This document shows, in pieces, positions 1-9,599 of a stretch of 64,000 bases of DNA (position 1 is its first letter; the number at the start of each line of letters is the position of its first letter). A program made the translations under genes and the position numbers. Source of the stretch: Paenibacillus sp. J31TS4 (lineage in GTDB: Bacteria; Bacillota; Bacilli; Paenibacillales; NBRC-103111); contig NZ_BOSI01000002.1 of the NCBI RefSeq assembly GCF_018403265.1, forward strand, positions 310,001 through 374,000, given 5' to 3'. The notes under the pieces were generated by a model that was given only the letters and a program-made list of their open reading frames with translations, was not told the origin of the DNA and searched no databases.

Positions 1-2073
1 TGCTGGCCGGGCGGTGAGAACGAGCGGTTCCTCGAGGTGTGGAACCTTGTCTTCTCGCAGTTCAACCATAATAAGGACGGCAGTTACACGCCGCTGCCGA
101 ACAAGAATATCGATACCGGAGCCGGTCTCGAGCGGTTCGCGTCCATCCTGCAGGATGTGGACTCGAACTTCGATACCGACCTGTTCCGCCCGATCATTGA
201 CAAGACGTGCGAGATTGCCGGCGTGCGCTACAAGGAAAACGAAGAGGCCGACGTGGCGCTCAAGGTCATTGCCGACCATATCCGCACGGTTGTGTTCGCA
301 GTCGGGGACGGCGTCCTGCCGTCGAACGAAGGCCGCGGCTACATCATCCGCCGTCTGCTTCGCCGGGCTGTCCGCTACGGCAAGGTGCTCGGCATGGACA
401 AGCCGTTCCTGTATCTGCTGACGCCGGTCGTAGGCGAGATTATGGGAGCCTTCTACACCGACGTGGTTGAGAAGCGCGAATTCATCGAGAAGGTCATCCG
501 GACCGAGGAGGAGCGGTTCCACGAGACGCTCTCCGACGGGCTTGCTCTCTTGGCCGAGTTGGCCGAGAAAGCCAAGCGGGAAGGCGCCAAAGGCATCAGC
601 GGGGCGGAAGCGTTCAAGCTGTACGACACGTACGGCTTCCCGTTCGACCTGACCGAGGACTTCGCGGTGGAGCACGGACTGACCGTCGACCGGGAAGGCT
701 TCGATGCGGCGATGGAGGAGCAGCGGGCCCGCGCCAGAGCGGCCCGCCATGAAACGGAAAGCATGAAGGTGCAGGGCGGCCCGCTGGCGGACTACACGGT
801 TAATTCGGAGTTCGTTGGTTATACTGAATTGGTAACCTCTGCTAACGTGCAGGCGATCGTATTGGGTGGGGAGCTGGTCGATCTGGCCGGCGCCGGCTCC
901 ACCTGCCAGGTCATCCTCGACCGGACGCCGTTCTATGCTGAGTCCGGCGGCCAGGTGAGCGATCACGGGACCATCCGGAACGACAAGGTGTCCGCCGTCG
1001 TCGAGGATGTCTCCAAAGCGCCGCACGGCCAGCATGTCATGACCGTGAGAGTGGAATCGGGCACCTTGCGCAAGGGAGACAAGGTGGAAGCGGCCGTCGA
1101 CCGTTCGATGCGCGACGACATCATCAAGAACCATACGGCGACCCACTTGCTGCATCGCGCGCTGAAGGATGTCCTTGGCGAGCATGTCAACCAGGCCGGT
1201 TCGCTCGTTGCGCCGGAGAGACTCCGGTTCGACTTCTCCCATTTCGGCAGCATCACTCCGGAGGAACTGCAGGACATCGAGCTGCGCGTCAATCGGGAAA
1301 TTTGGCATAACACCAAGCTTGATATTACGGTGAAGCCGATCGCCGAAGCCAAGGCGATGGGCGCCATGGCGCTGTTCGGCGAGAAATACGGCGAGACGGT
1401 CCGCGTCGTGCGGGTCGGCGACTACAGCATCGAGCTGTGCGGTGGCTGTCACGTCGGCGATACATCGCAAATCGGCTTGTTCAAAATCGTGAGCGAAAGC
1501 GGCATCGGCTCCGGCGTCCGGAGGATCGAAGCGGTCACCGGCCGGTATGCCTATGACTATATGGACGGGCAGCTGGAGCTGCTCAAGCAGGCAGCGGCGC
1601 AGCTGAAGACGAACGTCGGTGAGGTGCCGAAGCGGCTCGACGGCTTGCTCGGCCAGCTGAAGGAGCTGCAGCGCGAGAATGAATCGCTGCGCGCCAAGCT
1701 GAGCCACGTGGAGGCGGGAAGCCTGACCGATCAGGTCCGCGACGTAGACGGCGTCTCCGTCCTCGCCGCGCGCGTCGACGCCGGCGACATGGAATCGCTG
1801 CGCAACATCGTCGACGAGCTCAAGACGAAGCTCGCTTCGGGCGTTATCGTTCTCGGTGCGGCCAGCGGCGACAAGGTGAACCTCGTGGCGGCCGTGACGA
1901 GCGATCTCGTGGCCCGCGGCTACCACGCCGGCAAGCTCGTGAAGCAGGCCGCGGCGGTATGCGGCGGAGGCGGCGGAGGCCGTCCGGATATGGCACAGGC
2001 CGGCGGCAAGGATCCGGCCAAGCTGGACGAGGCGCTCAGCCAGGTCGAAGCATTCGTCAGAAGCCAGGCGTAG
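1..2073 (+). CDS. alaS: Alanine--tRNA ligase, 5'-truncated by window edge
   Basis: Charges tRNA-Ala with alanine in the cytoplasm and clears mischarged Ser/Gly. The reading frame is open from base 1, so the N-terminal third of the catalytic domain (roughly 190 residues of the usual ~880) lies outside the window; 690 residues are visible. Seen in order: the end of the class II core ([16 protein letters not shown], then DTGAGLERF), the helical tRNA-binding region, the editing domain with the zinc motif HTATHLL and CGGCH, a coiled coil, and the glycine-rich C-terminal DHHA1 domain (GGGGGGRPD). The following order ireB-ruvX-DUF1292-mltG is the conserved Bacillales context of alaS, which supports the call. 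Confidence 0.98.
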   Translation, partial: CWPGGENERFLEVWNLVFSQFNHNKDGSYTPLPNKNIDTGAGLERFASILQDVDSNFDTDLFRPIIDKTCEIAGVRYKENEEADVALKVIADHIRTVVFAVGDGVLPSNEGRGYIIRRLLRRAVRYGKVLGMDKPFLYLLTPVVGEIMGAFYTDVVEKREFIEKVIRTEEERFHETLSDGLALLAELAEKAKREGAKGISGAEAFKLYDTYGFPFDLTEDFAVEHGLTVDREGFDAAMEEQRARARAARHETESMKVQGGPLADYTVNSEFVGYTELVTSANVQAIVLGGELVDLAGAGSTCQVILDRTPFYAESGGQVSDHGTIRNDKVSAVVEDVSKAPHGQHVMTVRVESGTLRKGDKVEAAVDRSMRDDIIKNHTATHLLHRALKDVLGEHVNQAGSLVAPERLRFDFSHFGSITPEELQDIELRVNREIWHNTKLDITVKPIAEAKAMGAMALFGEKYGETVRVVRVGDYSIELCGGCHVGDTSQIGLFKIVSESGIGSGVRRIEAVTGRYAYDYMDGQLELLKQAAAQLKTNVGEVPKRLDGLLGQLKELQRENESLRAKLSHVEAGSLTDQVRDVDGVSVLAARVDAGDMESLRNIVDELKTKLASGVIVLGAASGDKVNLVAAVTSDLVARGYHAGKLVKQAAAVCGGGGGGRPDMAQAGGKDPAKLDEALSQVEAFVRSQA

Positions 2074-2095
2074 CCGCCAGGACAGAGTAGGCTAT

Positions 2096-2123
2096 CCCAA
2101 GCCGCCGGGCCCGGCGGCTTGGG
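2096..2123 (+). terminator. Strong GC hairpin downstream of alaS, no U-tract
   Basis: CCCAAGCCGCC and its complement GGCGGCTTGGG form an 11-bp stem around GGGCCC, 22 bases after the alaS stop. No run of T follows, so it is not a textbook intrinsic terminator; it may act as a processing or RNA-stabilising hairpin between alaS and ireB. Confidence 0.5.
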
Positions 2124-2309
2124 AGCCTCATCCCCGGGGAATTGGGACCAAAGACCCGGAGGCGGGGAACGCGCCGGACATAAGTCGGATTTTGCGATTT
2201 TTTTCGGTTCTGGAAAGGAATTGGCATGCAGACGGAGAATATATCACATAGATCCATCGATAAGCGCATACAAGATGAAGAGAACGCTTCTTCACGGGAG
2301 GTGTAGGTC

Positions 2310-2570
2310 ATGGGTTCCATGGACAAAACAATGAAATTTGATGTGAAGGCGGATGGGCTGGAGACGTCCCCGAGGGAAGTGCTGGTGACGGTGTATGACG
2401 CCCTGCAGGAAAAGGGCTACAACCCGATCAATCAGATTGTCGGTTATCTGCTATCCGGCGATCCGGCCTACATCCCGCGGCATAACAACGCGCGCAGCAT
2501 CATCCGCAAACGGGAGAGAGACGAATTGATCGAGGAGCTGGTCCGCTCCTATCTCGCCAAACAGACGTAA
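2310..2570 (+). CDS. ireB: IreB family regulatory phosphoprotein (YrzL, DUF965)
   Basis: Small cytoplasmic protein of 86 residues, the usual family length. In Enterococcus faecalis IreB is a substrate of the Ser/Thr kinase IreK and negatively affects cephalosporin resistance; B. subtilis YrzL is the orthologue. The family core is visible ([20 protein letters not shown], then [14 protein letters not shown]). The ATG at 2310 follows GGGAGGTG at 2296-2303. N-terminal threonines are present, but which one is phosphorylated cannot be read from sequence. It lies between alaS and ruvX, the conserved position. Confidence 0.93.
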   Translation: MGSMDKTMKFDVKADGLETSPREVLVTVYDALQEKGYNPINQIVGYLLSGDPAYIPRHNNARSIIRKRERDELIEELVRSYLAKQT

Positions 2571-2606
2571 CCTTGCCTTTGCCCAAATGGCTGACAGGAG
2601 CTGGAC

Positions 2607-3026
2607 ATGAGAATCATGGGATTGGACTACGGAGACAAGACGATCGGCGTGGCCGTCAGCGACGAGCTGGGCTGGACTGCGCAGGGGATCGAGGTCATCC
2701 GCAGATCGGGACCGTTGTCCCGGGATCTGGAACGCCTGCAAGAGATTATTCGGGAGTATGACGTCGACACAATCGTTGTCGGATTGCCGAAGAATATGAA
2801 CGGCACCGTTGGCCCGCGAGGCGAGCTGTGCATGGAATTTGCCCGGGAGCTGCAAAATACGTTCAAGCAGCCCGTCCACATGTGGGATGAACGCTTGACC
2901 ACCGTTTCCGCAACCCGAACTTTGCTGGAGGCGGACGTCAGCCGAAAAAAAAGAAAGCAGGTCGTCGATAAGATGGCCGCCGCATTGATCCTGCAGAATT
3001 ACTTGGATTCCAAATCGAGAAAGTGA
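2607..3026 (+). CDS. ruvX: RuvX/YqgF family pre-16S rRNA nuclease, Holliday-junction-resolvase fold
   Basis: RNase H-fold nuclease of 139 residues. E. coli YqgF matures the 5' end of 16S rRNA; the older name, putative Holliday junction resolvase, comes from fold similarity. The acidic metal-binding positions are visible: Asp in GLDYG near residue 7, Glu in MWDERLTT near 95 and Asp in DKMAAALIL near 125. VVGLPKNMNGTVG is the family strand motif. Start ATG 2607 follows GACAGGAG. It overlaps the region just before the downstream DUF1292 gene and is probably co-transcribed with ireB. Confidence 0.95.
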   Translation: MRIMGLDYGDKTIGVAVSDELGWTAQGIEVIRRSGPLSRDLERLQEIIREYDVDTIVVGLPKNMNGTVGPRGELCMEFARELQNTFKQPVHMWDERLTTVSATRTLLEADVSRKKRKQVVDKMAAALILQNYLDSKSRK

Positions 3027-3037
3027 GGGGCTTATCC

Positions 3038-3367
3038 ATGACAAACGACAACAACAACAACCTGGACCTGAATATGGAGGAACCGGAGATCATCTATATC
3101 CCTGACGAAGAGGGCAACGAAGAGGAATTCGAAGTCATCATGAAGTTCGAGGTAGACGGATCGGACAAAACCTATATGATGGTTGTGCCCGTGGAAGCGT
3201 CCGAGGATGACGAGGATGCCGAAGAGGTCTACGCGTTCCGTTACGAGGAAGACGGGGACGATCTGAAGCTATATACGATTGATGACGAGGAAGAGTGGAA
3301 TATCGTCGAAGAGACGTTCAATACGCTTCTCGCCGAAATGGAAGAAGACGAGGAAGACAACGGCTGA
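3038..3367 (+). CDS. yrzB: DUF1292 family protein (YrzB-like)
   Basis: Very acidic cytoplasmic protein of 109 residues with a DUF1292 core (EEFEVIMKFEVDGSDKTYMM, then DDEEEWNIVEETFNTLL). Function is unknown; its place after ruvX is conserved in Bacillales. I prefer the ATG at 3038 over an in-frame GTG at 3023, because TGAGGGG (3024-3030) sits seven bases before the ATG. The stop overlaps the start of the next gene. Confidence 0.9.
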   Translation: MTNDNNNNLDLNMEEPEIIYIPDEEGNEEEFEVIMKFEVDGSDKTYMMVVPVEASEDDEDAEEVYAFRYEEDGDDLKLYTIDDEEEWNIVEETFNTLLAEMEEDEEDNG

Positions 3368-3672
3368 TGAAGGACTACCGGCTTGAGGATGTGCAGCCGA
3401 TTCGTGTCCTGCGGGACGCGTACGGCGACGAGCTTGAGCTCGAGGACGGCGGCAGAGCCGCCGTCTTCCGCATTCAGGCGGAATTCGCCGTAGGCGGCAG
3501 CCGGTATGCGGTTCTCGAGAGCGAGAGAGCGAAGCCGGACGACGAGCCGGCCGTGTTCCGCATCGTTCCCGCGGGCGGCGGCTGGGAGCTGGAGACGATC
3601 GAGGACGATGAGGAATGGGAACTCGTCGCCGAGCTGTATGACGAGATGACCGTCGACTTCGATGGCGAGTAG
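3367..3672 (+). CDS. Second DUF1292 family protein, tandem paralogue
   Basis: 101-residue acidic protein whose ATG at 3367 overlaps the TGA of the preceding DUF1292 gene (ATGA type coupling). The end of the domain is closest to its neighbour (ETIEDDEEWELVAELYDEM against the DDEEEWNIVEETF of the first copy), while the N-terminal half is diverged. It looks like an old tandem duplication, translationally coupled to the first copy. Function unknown. Confidence 0.82.
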   Translation: MKDYRLEDVQPIRVLRDAYGDELELEDGGRAAVFRIQAEFAVGGSRYAVLESERAKPDDEPAVFRIVPAGGGWELETIEDDEEWELVAELYDEMTVDFDGE

Positions 3673-3867
3673 CAGGCACGGTTTGATTTTGGTATGATGA
3701 GGGGAGCGGCGATACGTCGCTCTTTTTCTTGTTCGACGAGATTCGAGAAAGTCCAATAGTGCGGAAGCGCGTCTTCCGGACAGGCAAGCAGCGGAGGGTG
3801 AGACCGGGCCGCTAGAGATCCGGATCATCCCTGGATAGTCACACAGAAGATACGGAGGGGTTGCCGT

Positions 3868-4965
3868 TTGAACGATCAATCACGACCAGGACCGGGGGGA
3901 GGAGAAGCGTTCGGGAAGCCGAGGAAGCGCCGACGCGGCTGGTGGATCTTCCTGATTCTCCTGCTGGCGGTGCTAGCTGGAGGCTATTTGGGTGTCCAGT
4001 ATCTGCTCTCGCCTCCCAGCGGAGGTGGAGAGCCGGTCAAGCTCACGATCCCGGCCGGCTCGGGTTCGCTCGAGATTGCCGGACTGCTGGAGGAGAAGGG
4101 ACTCATCCGCAGCAAATGGGCGTTCGGCCTTTATCTGAAGGCGAAGGACCAGGGCTCCCGCTTCCAGGCAGGAGACTATGAGTTTTCCCGCGGGATCGGC
4201 ATGGATGCGCTGATCGCCAAGCTGAACAACGGGGAAACCGTCAAGGCGCAGATGAACCGGTTCACCATCCCCGAGGGCTACACCGTCAAGCAGATCGCCG
4301 AACGGCTGAAGGAGCAGGGGGTGACCGATGGGGACCAACTCCTCGCGCTAGCGAAGGAGGGCAAGGGAGCCGAATCCGAATGGACCAAGGCGATTCCGGA
4401 CAACCCGGATCTCTTGTACCGGCTGGAGGGCTATCTATTCCCCGAGACCTATGAAATGGCAAAGGACAGCACGCCGGAGGATATTGTGGCGAGGCTGACG
4501 GCGGAATGGGACAAGAAGCTGGCCCAGCTGCCGGCCGACTGGCAGGCGAAGATGCGGGAGCAGGGGCTCACCTTCCATGAGGCGCTGACCGTCGCCTCGC
4601 TCGTGGAGCGGGAGGTCGTGCTGGACGAGGAGCGGCCGCTCGTCGCCGGCGTGATCTACAACCGCCTCAAGAAGGGGATGCGGCTGCAGATTGACGCGAC
4701 CGTCCAGTATTTGCTGGACAAGCCGAAAGAACGGCTGATGGAGAAGGATCTGCTCGTCAAGAGCCCTTACAACACATACCAGAGCAGCGGGCTGCCGCCG
4801 GGGCCGATCGCAAGCCCCAGCCTATCGGCGCTCAAAGCCGCGATCTATCCGAAGGCATCGAACTATCTCTATTACGTTACCGCCAAGGACGGCACGCAGC
4901 GGCATCTATTCGCGGAGACGTATGAGCAGCATCAGAAGAACATCGCCGCGAGCAAGCAACAATAA
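3868..4965 (+). CDS. mltG: Endolytic murein transglycosylase MltG (YceG-like)
   Basis: Membrane-anchored lytic transglycosylase, 365 residues, that cuts nascent glycan strands. The N-terminus is basic and followed by one membrane segment (about residues 27-45), then an extracytoplasmic LysM-like region and the YceG catalytic domain. The predicted catalytic Glu is E247 in ASLVERE, equivalent to the E. coli MltG glutamate. The start is TTG 3868, placed by GGAGGGG at 3854-3860. In B. subtilis the next gene is yrrM; here a U32 gene follows 14 bases later. Confidence 0.95.
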   Translation: MNDQSRPGPGGGEAFGKPRKRRRGWWIFLILLLAVLAGGYLGVQYLLSPPSGGGEPVKLTIPAGSGSLEIAGLLEEKGLIRSKWAFGLYLKAKDQGSRFQAGDYEFSRGIGMDALIAKLNNGETVKAQMNRFTIPEGYTVKQIAERLKEQGVTDGDQLLALAKEGKGAESEWTKAIPDNPDLLYRLEGYLFPETYEMAKDSTPEDIVARLTAEWDKKLAQLPADWQAKMREQGLTFHEALTVASLVEREVVLDEERPLVAGVIYNRLKKGMRLQIDATVQYLLDKPKERLMEKDLLVKSPYNTYQSSGLPPGPIASPSLSALKAAIYPKASNYLYYVTAKDGTQRHLFAETYEQHQKNIAASKQQ

Positions 4966-4979
4966 AGGGGAAACAAGTC

Positions 4980-5933
4980 ATGGACCAACAGGACGCTGGA
5001 AAGAAAAACAAACCGGAGCTGGTGGCGACGGCCGGAACGCTGGAGGAGGTCTCCCGGCTGCTGGAGGCCGGGGCGGACGCCCTCCAGGCCGGCGAGGAAA
5101 CGTACGGAATGCGGCTGCCGGGCAGCATGGCGCTGCCGGAACTCCGGGAAGCGGCCGCTCTCGCGCACGAGCGCGGCGCTCGTCTGTACGCGGTCGTCAA
5201 CAAAATCATGCTGAACGCCGATCTGGACAAGCTTCCCGCCTATCTGGCGGGGCTGCAGGAGAGCGGTGCGGACGCGATCGTCTTCGGCGATCCGTCGGTG
5301 CTGCTTGCCCGGAAGCAGGCAGGCGTCACGCTGCCGCTTCATTGGAATCCGGAGATGACCGCCACCAACTGGGTTACCGCCAACTATTGGGGAACCAAGG
5401 GGGCGACCAGGGTCATCACGGCGCGCGAGCTGAACATGGAGCAGATTCTCGAGATCAAGCAGCGCGTGTCCCTCGAGGTGCAGGTGCAGGTTCACGGGAT
5501 GACGAACATCTTTCATTCCAAGCGGAGCATGGTGTCCAATTACCGCAAGCATACCGGGCACGATCCGGCGGAGGAATCGCTCGATGAGGAGCGCGGGCTG
5601 TATCTCGTCGAAGCCGAGCGGCAGGATGAGCGGTATCCGATCTATGAGGACGCGAATGGGACTCACATTATGAGCGCGGACGATCTGTGCATGATCGAGA
5701 ATCTGGCCGAGCTTATGGAGGCGGGAATCGACAGCTTCAAGATCGAAGGACTGCTCAAGCCGATCGGCTACAACGAGACCGTCGTCCGTGCGTACCGCGA
5801 AGCGATCGACGCCTACGCGGCGGACCCGGAAGGCTACGAATTCCGCGAGGAATGGCTGGACCGCATCAAGCGGGTGCAGCCGGTGGACCGGGAGCTGTCA
5901 TACGGCTTTTTTTACAAAGAACAAGTGTATTGA
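4980..5933 (+). CDS. trhP1: U32 family protein, tRNA 5-hydroxyuridine synthesis subunit TrhP1 (YrrN-like)
   Basis: 317-residue U32 'peptidase' family protein. In B. subtilis the yrrN and yrrO products (TrhP1/TrhP2) are needed for prephenate-dependent 5-hydroxylation of wobble uridine in tRNA; the peptidase label is historical. The TIM-barrel start (GTLEEVSRLLEAGADALQ) and the late family signature (SFKIEGLLKPIGYNETVV) are visible. The N-terminal cysteine cluster found in the larger partner is absent. ATG 4980 follows AAAGGGG. It is 16 bases ahead of the partner gene. Confidence 0.88.
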   Translation: MDQQDAGKKNKPELVATAGTLEEVSRLLEAGADALQAGEETYGMRLPGSMALPELREAAALAHERGARLYAVVNKIMLNADLDKLPAYLAGLQESGADAIVFGDPSVLLARKQAGVTLPLHWNPEMTATNWVTANYWGTKGATRVITARELNMEQILEIKQRVSLEVQVQVHGMTNIFHSKRSMVSNYRKHTGHDPAEESLDEERGLYLVEAERQDERYPIYEDANGTHIMSADDLCMIENLAELMEAGIDSFKIEGLLKPIGYNETVVRAYREAIDAYAADPEGYEFREEWLDRIKRVQPVDRELSYGFFYKEQVY

Positions 5934-5949
5934 GTGAGGGGACTAACGA

Positions 5950-7227
5950 ATGACTGTCTTAGAGCAATCGCAACCGTCCGAGCCGGCCGCCGCCCGGCGC
6001 CTGAAGCGGCCCGAACTGCTGGCACCCGCCGGCAGTCTGGAGAAGCTGAAGTTTGCCGTCCGTTACGGGGCCGATGCCGTCTATATCGGCGGGCAGGCCT
6101 ACGGGCTGCGCTCCAATGCCGACAACTTCACGTTCGAAGAGATGCGCGAGGGCGTCGCCTTTGCGGACCGCTACGGCGCAAAGGTATTCGTCGCCGCCAA
6201 CATCTATGCGCATAACGAAGACCTGGCGGGCCTGGAGGACTATCTGCGCGGCCTCCAGGAAGCGGGCGTCGCGGCGATCATCGTCGCCGATCCGGCCATC
6301 ATTGAGACGTGCCGCCGGGTCGCGCCGAAGCTGGAGATCCATCTCAGCACCCAGCAGTCGACGATGAACTGGCAGGCGGTGCAGTTCTGGAAGGAGAACG
6401 GCGTGGACCGGGTCGTGCTGGCGCGGGAGGCGAGCATGGAAGAGATTCTCGCCATCAAGCGGCATGTCGATATCGACATCGAGGTGTTCATCCACGGCGC
6501 CATGTGCAGCTCGTTCTCGGGACGGTGCGTGCTGTCCAACCACTTCACGGACCGCGATTCGAACCGGGGCGGGTGCTGCCAATCGTGCAGGTGGAAGTAC
6601 GACCTGTTCGCCATGAGCGGAGAGGCGGAGCAGCCGACCCCGCTGTTCGAGGAGGGAGACGACGCCTTCACAATGGGATCCAAGGATCTGCGAATGCTGG
6701 AATACATTCCCGAGATGGTCGAGTCCGGCGTCGAAAGCTTCAAGATCGAAGGACGGATGAAGAGCATCCATTACGTGGCGACGGTCGTCAACGTCTATCG
6801 CCAGGCGATTGATGCTTACCTGGCGGATCCCGAAGGCTACCGGCTGAAGCCCGAGTGGGTCGAGGAAATCGCCAAGGCAGCCAACCGGCCGGTCAACACG
6901 GGCTTTTTCTTCGACGAGCCGGATCACGAAGACCACATTTTCGGTCCCGAGGAGAAGGCGGTGCCTTACGATTTTGCCGGACTCGTGCTCCGCTACGACC
7001 CTGAGACCGGAACGGCCGACATCCAGCAGCGGAATCACTTCAAGCCGGGGCAGGAGGTCGAGTTCTTCGGCCCGGGCGGCACGTCGTTCCGGCAGACGCT
7101 TGGCGAGCTGAGGGATGAAGAGGGAGCGGTACTCGATGCGGCCCGCCACCCGATGCAGGTCATCCGGATGAAGGTTGACCACCCGGTCGCACCCTGGGAC
7201 ATGATGCGCAAGAGAACCGGCCGGTAA
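5950..7227 (+). CDS. trhP2: U32 family protein, tRNA 5-hydroxyuridine synthesis subunit TrhP2 (YrrO-like)
   Basis: 425-residue partner of the upstream gene. Shows the U32 N-terminal motif (PELLAPAGSLEKLKFAV, YGADAVYIGG), the PROSITE-type signature FIHGAMCSSFSGRC near residues 180-193, further cysteines (GGCCQSCRW), and SFKIEGRMKSIHYVATVV near 265-282. The cysteines are expected to bind a cofactor or metal, as in E. coli TrhP (YegQ). The RBS is GTGAGGGG ahead of ATG 5950. A strong terminator follows. Confidence 0.9.
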   Translation: MTVLEQSQPSEPAAARRLKRPELLAPAGSLEKLKFAVRYGADAVYIGGQAYGLRSNADNFTFEEMREGVAFADRYGAKVFVAANIYAHNEDLAGLEDYLRGLQEAGVAAIIVADPAIIETCRRVAPKLEIHLSTQQSTMNWQAVQFWKENGVDRVVLAREASMEEILAIKRHVDIDIEVFIHGAMCSSFSGRCVLSNHFTDRDSNRGGCCQSCRWKYDLFAMSGEAEQPTPLFEEGDDAFTMGSKDLRMLEYIPEMVESGVESFKIEGRMKSIHYVATVVNVYRQAIDAYLADPEGYRLKPEWVEEIAKAANRPVNTGFFFDEPDHEDHIFGPEEKAVPYDFAGLVLRYDPETGTADIQQRNHFKPGQEVEFFGPGGTSFRQTLGELRDEEGAVLDAARHPMQVIRMKVDHPVAPWDMMRKRTGR

Positions 7228-7297
7228 GCGGCTACCTGTTCGCCGATCCGAAGCCCACACAGGGAACGGTTCTAGTCCCGTTCAACAATCATTTTTG

Positions 7298-7328
7298 ACG
7301 GTCCTCAAACTTGAGGACCGTTTTTTTT
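7298..7328 (+). terminator. Intrinsic terminator after the trhP1-trhP2 operon
   Basis: ACGGTCCTCAA (7298-7308) pairs with TTGAGGACCGT (7311-7321), followed by eight T. It closes the housekeeping operon. Confidence 0.92.
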
Positions 7329-7406
7329 CCAATTTTGCTAAACTATTCGGGTCCATCTGACGAAAAACCTAGTAAGAGATACCTAGATGAGGATGGTGGC
7401 AGTCAG

Positions 7407-9524
7407 TTGAAGGACCCTAAATTCTCCTTCTCCCGGATCGGCGAGCAGTTGAAGCCGCTGCGCGCGGGATTAGGCCGCACAAAAGAGTTATCCGCCGATT
7501 TGCTCGGCAATCCGCTGAAATCGGTCGGCATGAAGCTGTTCCTGCTGTTCTTTTTCAGCATCGTCCTGCTGGTCGTTGTTTTGGGGCTTTTTTCCTATTC
7601 GACCTCCAAGGGAACGATTGAGAAGAAAGTATCAGAAGCTTACGAGCAGACGGTCACCCAGGCGACCGACAAGCTGGATCTGGTCTTTGGCAACTACGTG
7701 GAACTGACAACCCAGCTGTTCGCCGACTCCGACTTCATGAAGAACATCGTCGACGTGAACCGGGATAATCCTCTGTTCAGTTCCCGGTATGAGCTCATCA
7801 AGAAAATCAACGACCGGCTCAATATGACGGTGAACGCGAACAACACGCTGATCGGTATTTATCTCGTGCCGATCAAGGAAGCGTCGGCGCTCGGTACCGG
7901 CACGATTAACGATATCGCGGCCAAGCCCCTCAAGGAGGCTCCCTGGTTCGAGGAAACAGTCAAAGCGGGAGGCACACCGATCTGGCTGCCGGCTGCCAAG
8001 AAGGGCTATGTGGCTGGAGAAGGAGCGTTCGGGGTGGCCCGTGTGCTGAGCCAGGATTACGTACTGCTCTTCGAGATTAAGGCCAGCGTGCTCGACGACC
8101 AGCTGGAGAGCATGGAATCCGGCTCCAACAGCTCGATCGTATTGATCGACAAGAAAGGCACGATCAGCAAAGGCATGAACCGCGAGATGCTGGAGCAGAA
8201 ATTCGAGATCCCGATTCTGGACGGGATTCTGGGTCACGACAAGGAAGAAGGCTCCGCCTCGCAGCGGTCCAGCTACAGCGGCGAAAAGCTCGTCGTCTAC
8301 GATAAGATGAAGACGTCGGGCTGGTCGCTCGTCCTGATGGCGCCGGTTGAAGAGCTGATCAAAGACGCGTCCAAGATCAAGTGGCTGACTATCATCATGG
8401 TGCTTGTCGCCATGGCCGTCGCCATTCTGATCGGCATCTTCGTGGTCCGGTCGATCGGCCGCCCGCTCATCCAGCTGCGCAACCTGATGAGGGAAGGCGA
8501 GGCCGGGAACCTCACCGTCCGCACGAAACACCGGAGCATGGATGAGATCGGCGAGCTGAGCGCCAGCTTCAACGCCATGATGGAGCAGATCACGCGTCTG
8601 GTCGACCATACGAACCGTTCGGCTGCCGAGGTGCTCGAGACGGCAGGTGTCCTGCTCCGGTCCTCGAAGCAGACGGCGACCTCCGCCGGAGAGATCGCGG
8701 TGGCGACCGAAGAGATTGCGAACGGGGCGTCCAGCCTCGCGTCGGAAGCGGAGAAGGGCAACGAACTGACGCATGAGATCGGCAGCCAGATGAAGATGGT
8801 CGTCGAGGCGAACATGCAGATGGGCAATGCCGCCTCCGAGGTCTACCTGTCCAGCGAGAAAGGAACCCAGTACATGGCCGAGCTCATGACCAAGACGAAC
8901 CAGACCGAGACGATGACCCGCTCGATGGTCGAGAAGGTCGACAAGCTCAAAGAGAGTACCGGCTCCATCCGCAAAATTCTGGAGCTGCTCACCAACATTA
9001 CCCGGCAGACGAATATTCTGTCGCTGAACGCGACGATCGAAGCGGCAAGAGCCGGCGCGGCGGGCAAGGGCTTCATGGTCGTCGCCGACGAAATCCGCAA
9101 GCTGGCCGACCAGTCCAAGGAATCCATCGAGATCGTCGGCAAGATCACCGAGACGATCCAGAGCGAGATTGACGAGACGGTGAACGTCCTGTCGGAGGCG
9201 TATCCGATGTTCCAAGAGCAGATCGGCTCCGTCAAGGAAGCCGAGACGATCTTCGGCAGCGTACAGAAGCAAATGGGCGGCTTCGTCATGCAGCTGGAGG
9301 GCGTCACCGCTTCGATCCGGGCGCTGGAGGAAACCCAGCAGGTGCTGAACGAGGCGATGACCAACGTCAGCGCCGTCTCGGAGGAGTCGTCCGCCACCTC
9401 GGAGGAGGTCGCGTCGCTCAGCAACGAGCAGCTCAAAGTAAGCGACGAGCTCGTCCGCCTCTCCGAGAAGCTGGAGAGCCTCTCCAATTCGTTGAAAGAT
9501 TCGCTCGCAAAGTTTACAATATAG
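7407..9524 (+). CDS. Methyl-accepting chemotaxis protein
   Basis: Transmembrane chemoreceptor of 705 residues. Order: cytoplasmic N-terminus, TM1 about 42-64, an extracellular Cache-like sensor of about 260 residues, TM2 about 326-350, HAMP, and the signalling coiled coil with the conserved hairpin tip ([32 protein letters not shown], about 533-570). The ligand is not deducible. I place the start at TTG 7407, preceded by GAGGATGGTGG; an upstream in-frame start would lie inside the terminator of the previous operon. A terminator closes the gene, so it is monocistronic. Confidence 0.93.
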   Translation: MKDPKFSFSRIGEQLKPLRAGLGRTKELSADLLGNPLKSVGMKLFLLFFFSIVLLVVVLGLFSYSTSKGTIEKKVSEAYEQTVTQATDKLDLVFGNYVELTTQLFADSDFMKNIVDVNRDNPLFSSRYELIKKINDRLNMTVNANNTLIGIYLVPIKEASALGTGTINDIAAKPLKEAPWFEETVKAGGTPIWLPAAKKGYVAGEGAFGVARVLSQDYVLLFEIKASVLDDQLESMESGSNSSIVLIDKKGTISKGMNREMLEQKFEIPILDGILGHDKEEGSASQRSSYSGEKLVVYDKMKTSGWSLVLMAPVEELIKDASKIKWLTIIMVLVAMAVAILIGIFVVRSIGRPLIQLRNLMREGEAGNLTVRTKHRSMDEIGELSASFNAMMEQITRLVDHTNRSAAEVLETAGVLLRSSKQTATSAGEIAVATEEIANGASSLASEAEKGNELTHEIGSQMKMVVEANMQMGNAASEVYLSSEKGTQYMAELMTKTNQTETMTRSMVEKVDKLKESTGSIRKILELLTNITRQTNILSLNATIEAARAGAAGKGFMVVADEIRKLADQSKESIEIVGKITETIQSEIDETVNVLSEAYPMFQEQIGSVKEAETIFGSVQKQMGGFVMQLEGVTASIRALEETQQVLNEAMTNVSAVSEESSATSEEVASLSNEQLKVSDELVRLSEKLESLSNSLKDSLAKFTI

Positions 9525-9535
9525 AAAAGAAGAAT

Positions 9536-9569
9536 AACTCCTGTTCCCTTGCCGGGGACAGGAGTTTTA
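9536..9569 (+). terminator. Intrinsic terminator after the chemoreceptor gene
   Basis: AACTCCTGT (9536-9544) pairs with ACAGGAGTT (9558-9566), extended by CCC/GGG, with a short T run. It lies just before the histidine kinase start. Confidence 0.85.
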
Positions 9570-9599
9570 TTCGCCATCTGCATACAAGGAAGTGTCAAC

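Noticed and set aside
5959-7260. 433-codon open frame on the minus strand opposite trhP2
   Set aside because: It mirrors a well-supported gene, has no family motif or RBS, and such antisense frames are common in GC-rich coding DNA.
7632-9272. 546-codon minus-strand frame opposite the chemoreceptor gene
   Set aside because: Composition shadow with His/Arg-rich sequence and no recognisable domain.
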